Positions 13,313 to 26,300 of a stretch of DNA of 64,000 bases are shown piece by piece. A program made the position numbers and the translations under genes. Within the stretch, counting starts at the first letter, position 1. Each line of letters starts with the position of its first letter. Location: positions 9,548,001 through 9,612,000 of the forward strand of contig JAHCVI010000001.1 in the NCBI GenBank assembly GCA_019096155.1. Direction: 5' to 3'. The notes below the pieces were generated by a model that was not told the DNA's origin, did no database searches, and saw only the letters and a list, made by a program, of their open reading frames with translations. This stretch comes from Staphylotrichum longicolle. Its lineage: Eukaryota; Ascomycota; Sordariomycetes; Sordariales; Chaetomiaceae.

Positions 13313-14897
13313 ATGGCGTTCCTCAATCCCGTCGTGGTAGAAGCGGCGCGGGTGGTGGTGAGGCAAGCGACCGAGACGGCCTTGACGACGGCCATTTCGT
13401 CGACCGCAGCCCTGAGCCTTGACACTCTGACCGTGAGCGCGACAAGCTCGCCCACAACGACGGCGATTCCTTCGGTGCCACCCCCTTCCTCGACGACCGA
13501 CACCAACACTGTCGTCAATGGTGGTGGTGCAAACAATGGTGGAAATGGGGGCAACAACGGAGGCGGTGGAGGAGGTGGAAGCAACTCTTCTTCTCTTCTG
13601 TTCTTTGTTGCGCTAGGATTTGGTGTCGTCTTCACCAACCTCTGGTGAGTTTCTGACCAGTGCATCGCGTTTTGCCTACGACAGCCGTCTGACATGGGGC
13701 AGGATTATTGTCGGCGTCAAGTACTGCTTCAGGTACAATGCGCGGAATCGACAGATGCGGAACGAGGATGGCGAGCCGATTAACATGGAAGCCATGCCGC
13801 GCCCGCACCGGCGCCGGAGGGAGAAGAAGCTCATGCCGATTGACGAAGTCAACGAGAAGTTCCCCATGCTCAAGTACAAGTCGTGGGTCGCCAGCCGTGC
13901 GCAAGAAGGGCTGCCGACGCGAGGTGGTGTGTCGGCCCCCCCAAGCCGGCCGACTAGCATTCAGGATGCCGAGGGTGTGTCCCGAGAGTTGCCGTCAAAG
14001 GAGCGTATGTCGACCGACGAGCGGCCAACAACAAGCGCTACAGCGACAGCGAAGACGACCGAGACGGCACCTGAACCTGTCCCTGCTGTCGTGTCTCAGG
14101 GCGCAGACAAATCCGCAGTTCACAGTCCGCAGCATGCACCCAAGGAGAGCACGTCGAGCACTGTCGGGGCGATCCCCCGAGCGTCGATCGATTCTCACCC
14201 CGACCCAGAGACGACTGTGGCACAGAAACACATGAGCCAGGTCTCCCATGACGATGATGAGGAAGACGAGCACATCGACGCCGCGCTTCCGCCCGAATGC
14301 CTTGGGACATCAGGCGATACGTGCGCCATCTGCATCGATACTCTCGAAGACGATGACGATGTGCGCGGCCTGACATGTGGTCATGCCTTCCACGCCGCCT
14401 GCATCGACCCCTGGCTTACAACCAGGCGAGCGTGCTGCCCGCTGTGCAAGACTGACTACTACACTCCCAAGCCTCGCCCGCAGGCCCCAGAGGGTGGTGA
14501 TGGCACTGCAGGTGTTATCCACGTCACGCTCACGGGCAATTCGCGCAACAACAACCGGATGAACCTGCCTGGCAGGCCTCGGCCCGCCTTATTTGGGTTC
14601 GGGCGGATGGACCAGAGGAGGCACAACAGGCGACGCGCAACGGGTAGCTCGCGGGCGAGAGACGGGAGTTCCTCAATCCCCGGTCGCCAGAGATCAAGGC
14701 CAAGTCCTGCGCCGTCTTCGCCGGATACCACCGAACCCGTCCAGGGCGGCGGTTTCTTTTCTGGCCTCAGGAATGCCTTTCACGGGTTCCGGTCCGGCAG
14801 GGGCGACAACACCCAGGCCGAATCCAACCCAGCGGCCTCGGGCGCCAACGCGCCGCCCACCCCATCGCAGCTTGAAGCAGGGGTTCGGAGTGCTTGA
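13313..14897 (+). CDS. Membrane-anchored RING-H2 finger protein (probable E3 ubiquitin ligase)
   Basis: Two exons, 13313..13644 and 13703..14897, encode 508 residues. The 58-nt intron has a GTGAGT donor, a TCTGAC branch and a GGCAG acceptor. Order of parts: an Ala/Thr/Ser-rich N-terminus; a Gly/Asn linker (about 70-90); one transmembrane helix (about 93-118, LLFFVALGFGVVFTNLWIIVG), split by the intron; a basic juxtamembrane stretch; a long disordered Ser/Thr/Pro region with an acidic patch (DDDEEDE) just before the ring; then a RING-H2 at 318-359 (CAIC..C-x-H-x2-H-x2-C..CPLC). The C-tail is basic and disordered. This layout resembles ATL-type ligases that act on membranes, with the ring on the cytosolic side. 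The substrate is unknown. The N-terminus lacks an obvious cleaved signal, so membrane orientation is inferred. Confidence 0.85.
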
Positions 14898-15841
14898 AGC
14901 AGGCGACGGGCAGGCGACATTGGTGGCATATCGCCTGCATGGTTATGACAGCTCCCTGCATCGATACCCCGATTTCTCGAAATGTACATGTATTCTTGAG
15001 CTCTGAATCACGACGAGCTGGGCTGCTGCCCCGGCAACGATTTTCTCGGTTCTCACCAGTACCTATATCACAACTCTCCCCGGACGGCCACATATGTCGC
15101 CACTGCCCCACACGACATCTACCACGACATACCCCGCCACCAACACTGCTGGCGGGAGAATATGATATACGCTATCTCGACACATTATAACCACGATGAA
15201 CCCGTCGGGGTCTGATGGAACCGTAGCATCAGGCCAGCATTCCGTTTCGCAGCAGACGAGCAGGGAAATGGCTGGCAGTGCGACGATGGATTTTTTTTCT
15301 CGTCTTGTGTTTTTTGTACCCCCTCTGCCTTTTTTTTCCTTTACCGCTGTTCGGTATCGAACTTTGCATAGCACACTGGCTTTCTACGGGTTCCGGAGGA
15401 GGATTGAGTGCCCTCTTCAAGCATGGAGTTAACGGGATGGGTGGATGGGCGGGTGGATGGATTGATTGAGTGCCGGTTAGCAATGGGCCCGAGAAAGCGC
15501 GCTGGGATGGGCGGGTGCGAGTCAGAGAGTGATGCACCTCGCCTCGCCTAGAATGGGTTTAGGGATCTGTATTTGGATGGATGCTCGCATGAATATAATC
15601 GGTTGAGCTGCACAAAGATCGTTTTGGCACGTTGTTCCATTTGCGGTGACTTGATGCCAATGTCTATTGATATATGTCTCTGGTCACCGCAATAGCGGAC
15701 CCTCGGCCTGCATCGCTTGTGTGATGTATCACCCCAGTATTGACTCCGCGCTCCTATGTAGCTTCACAGACGTCCCGAGATCAAAACGAACAAAACATGA
15801 CTCCCCCTACCAGCATCGCAACAACGCAACTTGCGCAAACC
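14898..15841. other. Convergent 3' intergenic region
   Basis: The RING gene and the GPALPP gene converge here. The stretch includes T-rich tracts near 15291-15340 and no coding signal. It probably holds both 3'UTRs. Confidence 0.5.
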
Positions 15842-17048
15842 TCACAAGTACTTCCCGCTCTGAAACCTGCCCCCAAAATTCGCGGCCCGATTCAGAAGCT
15901 CCTTGCGCTGCGCACCGCTAATCTGCCCGCCCACCTTCATGTCCTTCTCCCAGTCAAACGCGCGCTTGCTCGGGTCGTCCTCGTCCTCGTCGTCGCCGCC
16001 CGCGGCCGCGCCAGCTTTGCTGCCCCACCTGGCACTGTCCCCCTTCCCGGGTGCCGAACTCGTGGAGGAAGAAGAACTCTTCTTCCCTGCCGCCCGAGCG
16101 GCCTGGTGCTGCTCCACCAGGCTCTTGCCGCGGGTCTGTTCCGTGTAGGAGCGGATCCGCGCGTCGTCCTGGCCCGCTCGGGCGTCGGGCCGCGGGCCGG
16201 CGGCAGCAGCTGATTGTTGGGGGTGAGGGTTGTTGGGGTCTTCGCGCCCCAGGACCGCGTTGGCCAGCCGCCGCGCCTTCTCCTCGGGCGTCTCGGTCCA
16301 GATAGAGCTGACCCCGCCGCCGGGCTTGCCCTCGGTCGCGGCGCGGGGCCCGCTGGCGAACTTGCGGGACTTCAGTTTGGTCGGGTCGGGCGCGCGGTAG
16401 CCGCTGCTGGTGGGCGGGGCGAGCATCCAGTCGTCGCGCTTCGGGGCGGCGGGCTCGCCGCGGGAGGCGGAGGAGAGGCTGCGGCGGCGGTCGGCGGCGG
16501 CGGCGGCGCGGGAGGCGGAGGAGGAGCCGGGGAGGGAGGGCCCCAGTCGTCTTCGTCGTCTGAGGAGGAGTCGGGGTCGGTTGGGGGACGCTCGGAGAGC
16601 GGGGCGGGGGTGGTGCTGGGCCGAGGACGCGTTTGGGGGGAGGGGCGGGACCGGTTTTCGTTGGAGGAGCTGGCCCGGCTGGGTCGTCGGAGTCGGAGTC
16701 GAGGGGAATCTCGTCGTCGTTCGCTGGAGCTGTTGTTGGTGGGAGTGAAGGACCAATTGACCGCTTCTTGTCTGCCGCTGGGGACGCCGGTTTGGTGTTT
16801 ACTGTCGGGGGTAGTGAGGGGCCGATCGCTGGCGCTGGTCTCGACGGCCGCTGCGCCGGGGCTGTATTGTTCGCAGAAACGGGTGCGGTTGGACCATAGC
16901 CATCATCCGAATCGTCGTCTAGAGAAATCTCGTCTTCGTTGTGCCGACGCGAAGTCTTTGGTGGGGGCGATCCCAGCTCTGCTTCATCCTCGGGAGTGCG
17001 CTTGCGCTTCTGGAGGTGCGGCGGGAGTTGTGGACCTATCGAGAACAT
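15842..17048 (-). CDS. GPALPP-motif / DUF3752 protein, two frame breaks
   Basis: The protein starts MFSIGPQLPPHLQKRK and carries repeated IGPSLPP and LGPAPPP motifs and acidic Asp/Ser patches. It ends in a DUF3752-type domain (KRDDWMLAPPTS, then W-T-E-T-P-E-E-K, then FDWEKDMKVG and the tail GGRFQSGKYL). This matches the family of human GPALPP1, a mostly disordered nuclear protein of unclear function. The frame changes twice around 16540-16650, passing through a short frame that reads SERPPTDPDSSSDDEDDW. One missing C and one missing G in homopolymers would give a continuous product of about 402 residues. No phase-consistent intron explains it. The start at 17048 is the first ATG in frame and matches the usual N-terminus. 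The gene is divergent from Vps8. Confidence 0.78.
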
Positions 17049-17663
17049 GGCGCCTGATTTTGATCTAATGCGTATCGTGGCTGCTGCTCCGCGACCTCCT
17101 TGAGGCTTGGAAACTGTGGCGGCTCGGAATGGTGCTGGTTCGGACACAGACAAGAAAGAGTTCAGAACTGGATCGCATCTGAACTGTCGTAGTTCCAGGC
17201 AGGCTTATCGATAAGCCAGTCACCACATGCAAGCCTGTTTCCCAGCAGGCTGTCAGGGTGCTTCCCCACTGGAACCGGTGGAGCAGTGGGCCCACGATTG
17301 GGGTGGCAGGGGAGCTGCGCAAGTGCTCCATGGGGACCTGCAACATCCTAGATCTCATCCTTGATGCGCCAAACCACCAAACAAGCCTGATACTCCCTCC
17401 TTTCACCCTGGGGCGTCCTAAACTCGACGACCACGACCGATTGTGTCCCCAGAGCCCTCACAAGCAGCTTTCCCGACATTGCGCCGTGCTCCGCTTGCAT
17501 CGAGTTACCTAAGGTACCTTAGCTAGGCGACCTCCCCACGCCGAGAGCTCCGCGATCCTTGCGCTCGGTCGAACCACAAGCTCGACACCAAAGCTCCGGA
17601 TCCTCCCCTGCTGGTTTGCGCCGCTGATTGCTTTGGAGCAATGACTCGCACTCAAGACGCCCG
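17049..17663. promoter_or_regulatory. Divergent promoter region, GPALPP gene / VPS8
   Basis: A 615-bp gap lies between two outward-facing start codons, with no coding signal. An out-of-frame ATG at 17641 opens an 8-codon frame that ends inside the Vps8 start region (TGA overlapping the ATG at 17664). It is a possible uORF for Vps8 if transcription starts upstream. Confidence 0.45.
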
Positions 17664-20600
17664 ATGAGTTCGAGTCAATCCCGCGAGGACGATGGCCCCG
17701 CGGACGCCATGGCCGACGAACCAGAACTGCCTCGTGCCGGCGAGGAGAGCGACGAAGAGACGGTCAAGGGCGATCGGGATGAAGACCACATTGCCGATAT
17801 TCTCGAAGACGAACAGCGCTCCACCGGTACCCCAGTGCCTCCCGCCGGCCCCAGTTCCATCGCCCACCGGTACCGCGAGTTGCTCGAGGCCGAGCAAGAG
17901 ACGCCGTCCGAAGATGGCTTAACCGACGCCATCCCGCGACTTGCTGCGAGCCCCATGGGCTCCATGCTCTCGGTTCCAGATGATTCGCCCTCGGTACAGG
18001 TAGGCTAGACGGGCAGAATTTGAAAAAAGAGAGGTTGCTGACGGTGCAATTCAGGGTTCCGTGGTATCCTCCCCTGGCAGCAGCGTGCTGCCTTCCCTCG
18101 CCTCCCGCCCCGGCTTAGGAAGCCCGACACCTTCCTTCAGGCCCTTTGATCAGAGATTCCAGTCCCGTATCGCGTCGCCATACCTCGCGTCGCCCAGACC
18201 ATCCTCTCCCGCATTCTTGTCGAGTCACAGCCGGAACGTCTCGCTGAGTAGTCAGTTGCTGTTGGATCCAGGGGACACTGAATCTCCATCGCCGCCATGG
18301 GAGGTTGTGCGGTGGACAAAGCTTAAGAAGCTCAATGGCCAGGTGTTCTCAGAAGCAGGTAGGAGGAACTTTGGGTCCCCTACATGTCTCGCCGTCTCGG
18401 CCACCATCGTGCTAGGAACTTCGAAGGGCATAATATTGGTGTTTGACTACAACCAGAACATCAAGTGGATTATTGGCCCGGGGACAAAAGGTTGGGATTC
18501 TGGCCTGGCTCTCTGAGCGGTTGTGGCTAACATTCCTCAGCTGTCGAATCTGGTCCTATCACCGCGATCGCCATCTCTGCCGATCATACCACCATTGCTG
18601 GCGGGCATGAGAACGGCAACATATTCACCTGGGATACCACTCGTGTTGGTAGGCCGTTTCTCAGCATCCCGCATCTTGACCCAGCCCAGCAGCACAACAG
18701 AACGGCCGACGGTCACCTCCCGAATGTCAGAATCACCCACCTGGGCTTCCTTGGCACCCGCCACACAGCTCTTGTCTCTGCAAATGATAGGGGAATGGCC
18801 TTCTCGCATCTTGCAACTCGGGGTACCGGTGCGCTTGGCAGGACAGTGAAGACGACAAGGATATTGGGTCGGTACCCTGATTCGAAGCCACCACCAGGAA
18901 AGACACTGAAGCCCAGCACCGTCCTGGCATTTGCCTCGCTGCCTCTCGGCAATGTCGAGATGGCCACAGATACCTTGGGGCTCACCGCCATGCTCACGCC
19001 TTACCTGCTTGTCATTGTCTCGACTACCCCTATCGCTCAAACACAGCATAAGTCCGCGCGCCCAAAGGAGGTTGCCGCCCACAGCGCCATGACAGGGTGC
19101 CTTGCTTGGTTTCCTGGCGTCAAGTTAAAGGTGGCAGACCCTGTTACTGGGAGTCAGATCTCCAAGGTCAAGCTGGTGTACTGCTGGTCGAACGTTCTCA
19201 CTGTTCTGGATGTTGACGAGATCCCATCCGAGGACAAGGACAAACCACCGAGCCTCAAGTTTAGGGCACGGAGCAGATGGAAGTGCGAAGAGCCCATTGT
19301 CGCCGTTCAATGGTTGAGCCGGTCCGTCCTGACCGTGCTGACCATTTCCCAGCGCCTGATCGTCCTTGAGGACCGCAGCATGCGCATGACCGAGGCCTTT
19401 GACCTTATTCACAAGCAGATCTATCACGTTGACCTGTTCTCAAAGCAACTCAGCCCCTTGGTAGAACAACTGGACGAGGAAGACCCTTCGATGCACGGGG
19501 TTGTCGCCGATGCTTTCTACATGAGTCTCAAAACATACAAGAGCCGGCTCTTCCTCCTCGGTGTCCACGACGTCTCCATCGGCGCCTTGTCCAACTGGGC
19601 CGATCGGCTCATCGCGCTGATGGAAAATGGCGACTACGTTGGCGCCATCAAGCTGGCGACGTCGTACTACACTGGGGACGCCAACAAGCTTACTGTTGGC
19701 CTGCCGGAAGACGCCGAACTGAGGCACTCCATGGTCAAGGACAAGTTGATGGAGATCATGAGTGCGTCACTCAAGTATGCATTCGGCCAGAGGCAGAAAA
19801 ACAGGGAATACGCGGATGACCGTCAACTGCAAGAGCTCTCAGAGACATGCTTCGTCGCTTGTCTGGGTGTTGGGGATGCTGATTTTCTCTTTGACGAGAT
19901 GTACGAATGGTTCGAAGACGCGGGAGTCGAGGGCATCTTCCTCGAGACACTGGAGCCTTATATCCTCGAAGGGTCTATCACTGCAATTCCGCCAGTGGCT
20001 GTGAAAGCGATGGTCAGCCATTTCGTCAGCAAGGGGTGGGAGAGCCGGCTCGAGGAGCTGATCTGTCACGTGGACACTGCCACGCTCGACCTAGACCAGA
20101 TCACGACGCTCTGCAAACAGAACAGCCTGTACGACGCCTTGCTTTACGTTTGGAATCGGGCACTGAACGACTTTGTCACGCCGTTCTTCGACCTGCTCTC
20201 ACTGCTCGTCCCGCTGATGCAGAGCGGGCCGTCCTCTGGAAACCCAATGGACGCCGAGATCTACGGGGGGAACGCCCTCAAGATATTCCCCTATCTCTCC
20301 TATGTCCTCACTGGACGTGTCTACCCAACAGGCGAAGCGTTGCCTGAGGATGTGGCACAGAAGGCCAAGGCCGAGCTCTACTGGCTTCTTTTTTCGGGCA
20401 AGAGCATCACATGGCCCAGAGGCAGCAACAGGCGGCTGTTGACAAAACCAAACCAGTCGCAAGAACCGTCATTTCCATATCTACGCCTGATCTTGAGCTT
20501 CGACGCGGCAAGCTTCTTGAGTGCCCTCAACGAAGCTTTTGAGGATCCTTTCCTCAACGACTCCCCCGAGAAGTCAGCGAGCAGCAGCTCCGGTCGGGAT

Positions 20601-22705
20601 CTACCAGAAGAGCAGATCTTTGGCTTGACCGTGGACAGGCAATACATCGTCTCGATCTTGATGGAGATCATGAACCCCACCGATTTTACTCCAAACGAGA
20701 CTATTTACCTGGATATGTTCATCGCCAGGAATCTTCCGAAATACCCGCAGTACCTCTTGTTCCCTGGCTCGACCCTTACCAAAGTTCTCGTAGGACTGTG
20801 CAAGTTCCCTGGGAAAGATCTGGCCGAGGATGCCCAGCTCAGTGCTGAGTACCTGTTGTCCGTATACCAACCGCCAGATGTCACTGAACTCATACCGCTC
20901 TTCAAAGAAGCTGGGTTCTATCGCATCCTGAAGCGCATATACAGAGGCGACAAGCAGTATGGGAAGTTGGTGCAAACCTACTTCGAAGACCCGGAGGACC
21001 AAGACGCTGTCTTCAGCTGCATTGAAATCTACCTTCGGCCGCAAGCTGGCCTCACCCGGCGGCAGGTCCAGGATGTCCACCAAATGATCAAAGAGCATTC
21101 GGCAGAGTTCGTGGATCTCGACCCTGCCATGGCAGCAAGGACAGTTGCCAAGCACGCTCCGGAACTTCATCAATACCTTTTGGAGTCGGTCGCCGAACAG
21201 CCAGGACTGCAGTATGCTTACCTGAAAACGATTCTGGAGCCTGATAATGAGTCGGCAATTGTCCGCTCAACAGACACAGATCTGGTGGAGCAGTATTTGC
21301 GGCTGATGTGTAGGTTTGATCCGGAACACGTATCAGACTATGTTGGCTTGGTCCAATCCTCGAACCTGAGGCTGGAACAGCTGCTCCCGACAATGGAAGA
21401 GACGGGCGTGATTGACGCGGCAGTGATCCTCATGGCCAAGGAGGGCCAGATCCAGGAGGCCATGGGCCGGTTGGTCAAGCACCTGGAGACATTGGAGTCG
21501 GCGCTCCAGGGCCTACTCGCAGGATCTCACGATGATGTCGGCGATCTGCAAGAATCCACAGAGGATTTGGTCCAGGCGTTGCGCAAGTTTATAATGGTGG
21601 GAATTTGGCTCTGTCAGGGGCAGACCAAGATTGCGCGAGCCGCGGGCGGCCGCCGGCGAGGGCAAAAGTCACCACCCGAAGGGACGCTCTCGGCCGACGA
21701 GAATCTCTGGCTCGACCTGATTGACGCCTCCGTTCAAATCACTCGACGGCTATCCTCAACGCTGCAAGATCTACCCAAAAATACGCTTCCCGCCAGCAAC
21801 GGCGACGCCCCCAACCAACACCACCACCAACAAGCCCCCATCGACGCAGACAAACTTCTTACCCTCTTCCGCTCCCTCGTCCAAACCACCTTCACCGCCC
21901 TCCTTACCTCAACCTCCACCACCAGCACCACAACAACAACAACATCATCACCAACCCCCGCAGGGAGAGAAGCAGGCGGAATCTCAACGAACCTCACGTT
22001 CCTCCGCATCCTGCGCGCCTTCCTCACGCGCGCCGCGACGGCGTCCCCGAACCTCGCCGACCTGCGCGCCGTGCTGGCGTCCGTCTTCGCGGCGTACGCC
22101 TACGAGGAGTCGATCCTGCGCCTCGCCAACCGGCTGCTCGAGCGCAGCCTGTTTGTCAGCGTCGGGCGGGCCGTCGAGCTCCGGCAGCGCGGGTGGCGGC
22201 CCCGGGGGTCGACGTGCGAGGCGTGCGGCAAGAGGGTGTGGGGCCCGGGCGTGCAGGGCGGGATGGTGTATGAGGCGTGGGAGGAGAGGAGGGGGGTGGA
22301 GGAGCGGAGGAGGGGAGGCGGGGTGAGGGGAAGATGGGGGGTGGAGTTCAGGGGGGTTGCAGGGGCAGCAGCAGCAGCAGCAGCTGGGGAAGGGGAAAGG
22401 AGGGGGAGAAGAGAGGACGAGGAGGAGTATAGTGGGAAAGGGAAGGGAAAGGGGAAGAGTTTGGCGCCGAGGGCGGTGCAGGCGGAAGAGGAGGGTAAGG
22501 GAAGGAGGAGGAGGGGAGACAGGATGTGAGAGAGGGCGTGGGCGAGGGGGTGACGAGTCCCGCCAGGAGGGATCAGCAACCCGCGCTGGGGCCGCTGGTT
22601 TTGCTGGCGTGCAGGCATATTTACCACCAGAGCTGTCTGGAAGCGTTGTTGGCGAAGGAGGGGGAGGGCAAGGAGAGGGAGTATAGGTGTCCGATTGATG
22701 GGTAG
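17664..22705 (+). CDS. VPS8: Vps8, CORVET tethering complex subunit
   Basis: Exons 17664..17999, 18055..18490 and 18541 onward give about 1,500 residues, which fits the family. Intron phases match and branch sites are GCTGAC and GCTAACA. After an acidic N-terminus comes a WD40-type propeller (for example GPITAIAISADHTTIAGGHENG), then a long alpha-solenoid with typical Vps8 blocks (DRLIALMENGDYVGAIKLA; LEPYILEGSITAIPP) and the first half of a C-terminal RING (CEACGKRVWGPG). The main frame stops at 22529. The second half of the RING (LACRHIYHQSC..EYRCPIDG, stop at 22705) lies in another frame. Either one base is missing in the purine-rich stretch 22420-22560, or an intron 22427..22566 (GTATAG..CCAG, phase-compatible) is removed. 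Vps8 binds Rab5/Vps21 and tethers early endosomes. Confidence 0.9.
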
Positions 22706-23385
22706 GAGGGGTTTAGATGGCTTGTTGTATTTGTAGTCTTAATTACAAATGATGGCACTTTTGTCTATCAGTTATTTGTTGGGTAAGGATGTGATTAAAG
22801 CGTGTGGGCAGCAGTATTTAGGGTGAGAAAGGGGTTGCTGGCAAACAACTAGGACCAGAAACAACGGCTTCCTTCAAACCCGGCCCGGCTGCTCCTTCAT
22901 CTGATCAACACACCTGCAAACCCGTGCCACTTCACCTCAGGGGCTTGCTTCAAAATTGAACTATCATTCAAGTGTCTTTTACCTGAATTGTTTCTCTTCC
23001 TAACCTCCAAACAACAACTTGCTCGATATACATGTGAGGAATCTACCTTGTCAGATAACGCCGCAATGCCTCTTCACGGCTCTCCTCGCTGGCCGCCTCC
23101 TTTTGCGGCTGGAACATGCATCGTTGCCGCCGGCCACGCGGGGCGTCGAGACAATTGGCTGGAGCTGTGGTATTGGGCGGCCGCCAGTCATGCAGGTCGC
23201 AAGCTGGTGAGCTGAAGGACTCGGAGGCATTACGTTGTTCAGCATGCCGCTTCTTCGTTTCCCGTCTTTCCTCACCCAATCACCATATCTTCTCTCGATA
23301 ACGCCGAGGTTCAGCAGCTTTCCGGCCGTGATTCACGCATCGTCTATGGTTCGCCCTCCTTGGTGACTCGACCGTACACTCGACG
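22706..23385. other. Intergenic, no gene recognised
   Basis: This is the 3' flank of VPS8 and the 5' flank of the NLR gene. The segment just downstream of VPS8 is relatively AT-rich. No open frame with support was found. Confidence 0.55.
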
Positions 23386-26300
23386 ATGGGCAGGCTCCGA
23401 AGCTGGCTAAAAAGGGGCAAGGCTGCGCCTGATCCGCAGCGCGAAAGAAGCTGGAGCCCAACATCGCCCAACCCTCCATCACCAGCAATCGTGGACCCTG
23501 GCGACGCCACGATTCCCAACTTCCCGGACGGAGTGAAAATATTGCACGACTGCCCCGACGCCGCCGTCGATATCTGCTTTGTCCATGGTCTCACCGGAGA
23601 CTGGGAGAGCACATGGACTGCTCGTGGGCAGTCCACGCCCTGGCCGAAAATCCTCCTGCCGTCGAGACTGAGGGTTGGAGCCCGCATCCTCACATACGGC
23701 TATGACGCATATGTCGCACGGAAGGGGGCCGTAGGATCAAACCGCCTGATAGACCATGCCACGAACCTTCTGCACGATCTGGGAACGGACCGAGACCTCA
23801 ACGACGCTTCATCCCGTCCTCTCATCTTCATCGCCCACAGCCTCGGTGGCCTGGTCTGCAAAAAAGCCATTTTGCTGTCGCGAAACAATCCGCAAGCCCA
23901 TTTACGCGGCCTTTTTAGCTGCGTCAAGGGCGTCATCTTCATGGGCACCCCTCATAAGGGGTCTTGGATGGCGGACTGGGCCAAGATTCCAGCGTCGGCT
24001 CTCGGCCTTGTCAAGTCCACCAACAAGTCGCTATTGGGGATCCTCCAGGGGGACGATCAGCTCCTCGACTCTATCCAAGTCGGCTTCTGGTCAATGGTGC
24101 GAGAGCTCCGGGAAGGTGGCAGACATTTCGAAGTCACCTGCTTCTTTGAGGAATTGCCTTTGCCTGTGGTCGGGAAAGTCGTCTCGAAGGAATCGGCCAC
24201 TTTCGAAGGATATGATTCTCTAAGTATCCACGCTAACCATAGCGACATGGTAAAGTTTGCTTCCGCCCAAGAGAACGGTTTCAAGAGGCTGCTTGGTGTC
24301 CTGGACAGATGGTCATCAGAAGCCGGCAACGTGAGAGGGAGACAATTGGAAAAACCGCCAATCCATCAAGACTCGGGTAAGGACAATGAATCGATAGCTT
24401 GTGGAATGAATTCAGGCTGGCTGATGCACTCTGAAGCTCGAAACTCACCCGCACCCTCGCCTCAAGACTGTCAGGACTGCCTTATATCGCTGACGTTTCC
24501 GCAAATGGAAGACCGCTCATACGAAATCAGCAGTGCCGTTACGGGGACGTGTGAGTGGTTGCTTCGGCATGAAAAGTACAACTCCTGGGCTGCTTGCGAC
24601 CAAGGTTTGCTCTGGATCAAGGGCAAGCCCGGCTCTGGGAAATCAACACTGCTGAAATACGCTCTCAGAAACCACAGAGCTAAAGACACCGCCATTGTTC
24701 TCTCATTTTTCTTCCATGGCCGCGGCCATGAATTCCAAAAGAGCCCTCTTGGTCTCTTCCGGTCTCTCCTTCACCAAATCCTTCGGCAGACCCCGGATGC
24801 ACTACACGACCTGGTTGAGAGGTTCACCGTAAGGCGCCTGGAGAACGGCAACCCGGGCGAGAACTGGAACTGGCATGAAGGGGAATTGCGCTGCTTCCTT
24901 GAGTCGTGCCTTCCGAAGGTCGCAAGGACACGTCCGGTCTGGTTGTTTATCGATGCATTGGACGAATGTGGCAAGGACAATGCGGTTAGCCTTGTCGAAA
25001 CCTTCAAGACCTTGCTGAGAAGTCTTGCAAGCCCATCCGGAGATTCCAAGCAGTTTCATATCTGCTTTTCGTGTCGCCACTATCCAATCGTGGATGTGGA
25101 CGAGAGTCTGTTTGAAGTATGCACTGAACACGAAAACGCAACAGACATCTCGACGTTTGTGAATGGGCAGCTTGCTGCGTTTCGCACACGAACATCATCG
25201 ACAATCCCGGCATTGATCACAGAAAGTGCCTCCGGTGTCTTTATGTGGGCGCGGCTTGTGGTGAAGAAAGTCCTGGACCTCGAGCGGGAGGGAGCCGGAT
25301 TGAAGACGATGGAGGCAGCAATTCGATCCACACCTCCAGACCTGAACAAACTTTACCAGCAACTTATTCGGGACATGGGCGTGGCCTCCCTCAAGCTTGT
25401 TCAATGGATTTGCTTCGCCGTCCGGCCCTTGTCGATTGACGAGTTGCGATGGGCGATGCTCATCGAGCCTGATTGTCCTTACCAGTCATTACAGGCATGC
25501 AAGAGCGCAGAAGATTATGTCGATGACAATGCCCAAATGAAAAGGAGGGTCCAAACGCTCAGTTGCGGTCTTGCCGAGGTCACCCGTACCCATGTTGTTC
25601 AGTTCATCCACCAGTCCGTCATGGACTTCTTCGTCGAAATAGGTCTCTCAACTTTGAACGGCGGCGAAACGCAGTCTGAGGCTGCGATCAGAGCACACTT
25701 CCGGTTCTCCAGGATTTGCATTCGCTATCTGGCGATGGAAGAGATTTCTCGGCTGACAAGCGACAACGACAACGGCTCTTCATCCAGGTCAACTAGAAGA
25801 TACGACCCTAACAACTTTCCCTTCTTGCGTTACGCTACAACCTCGTGGGTGGAGCATACACAGCAATGCGATGATGCAAAGGTCGCCCAAGATGATCTCC
25901 TGGGGTTGTTTAACTGGCCATCAAACGCTCTGGTTGAGTTATGGACGCGACTTTACCGGATCATAGACCCTTCATCCTATGATTGTCCAAGGAAGAACAC
26001 CAACTTGGTCCACGTTGCGTCGAGGTATGGGCTCCTCGGGTTACTGACGGCCATGCTGCAGATGGTGGATGAGGGTACTCTTCACATCAACGCAAAGGAT
26101 AACGCTGGCTGGACGCCGCTGTGGTGGGCTGCAGTGAAGAGGCAAGATGCTGTCGTCAAGTTGCTGCTCCGGACAGGCATAGTAGATGCCGACGCAAAGG
26201 ATGAAGATGGCCAGACGCTGGTGTTTTGGGCCGCTAAAAACGGCCGCAGCGCTCTCCTCTCCATGCTACTCGACACAGGTAGATTCGATGCCGACGCAAA

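Noticed and set aside
16214..17068. 284-codon open frame on + strand
   Set aside because: Antisense shadow of the GPALPP gene.
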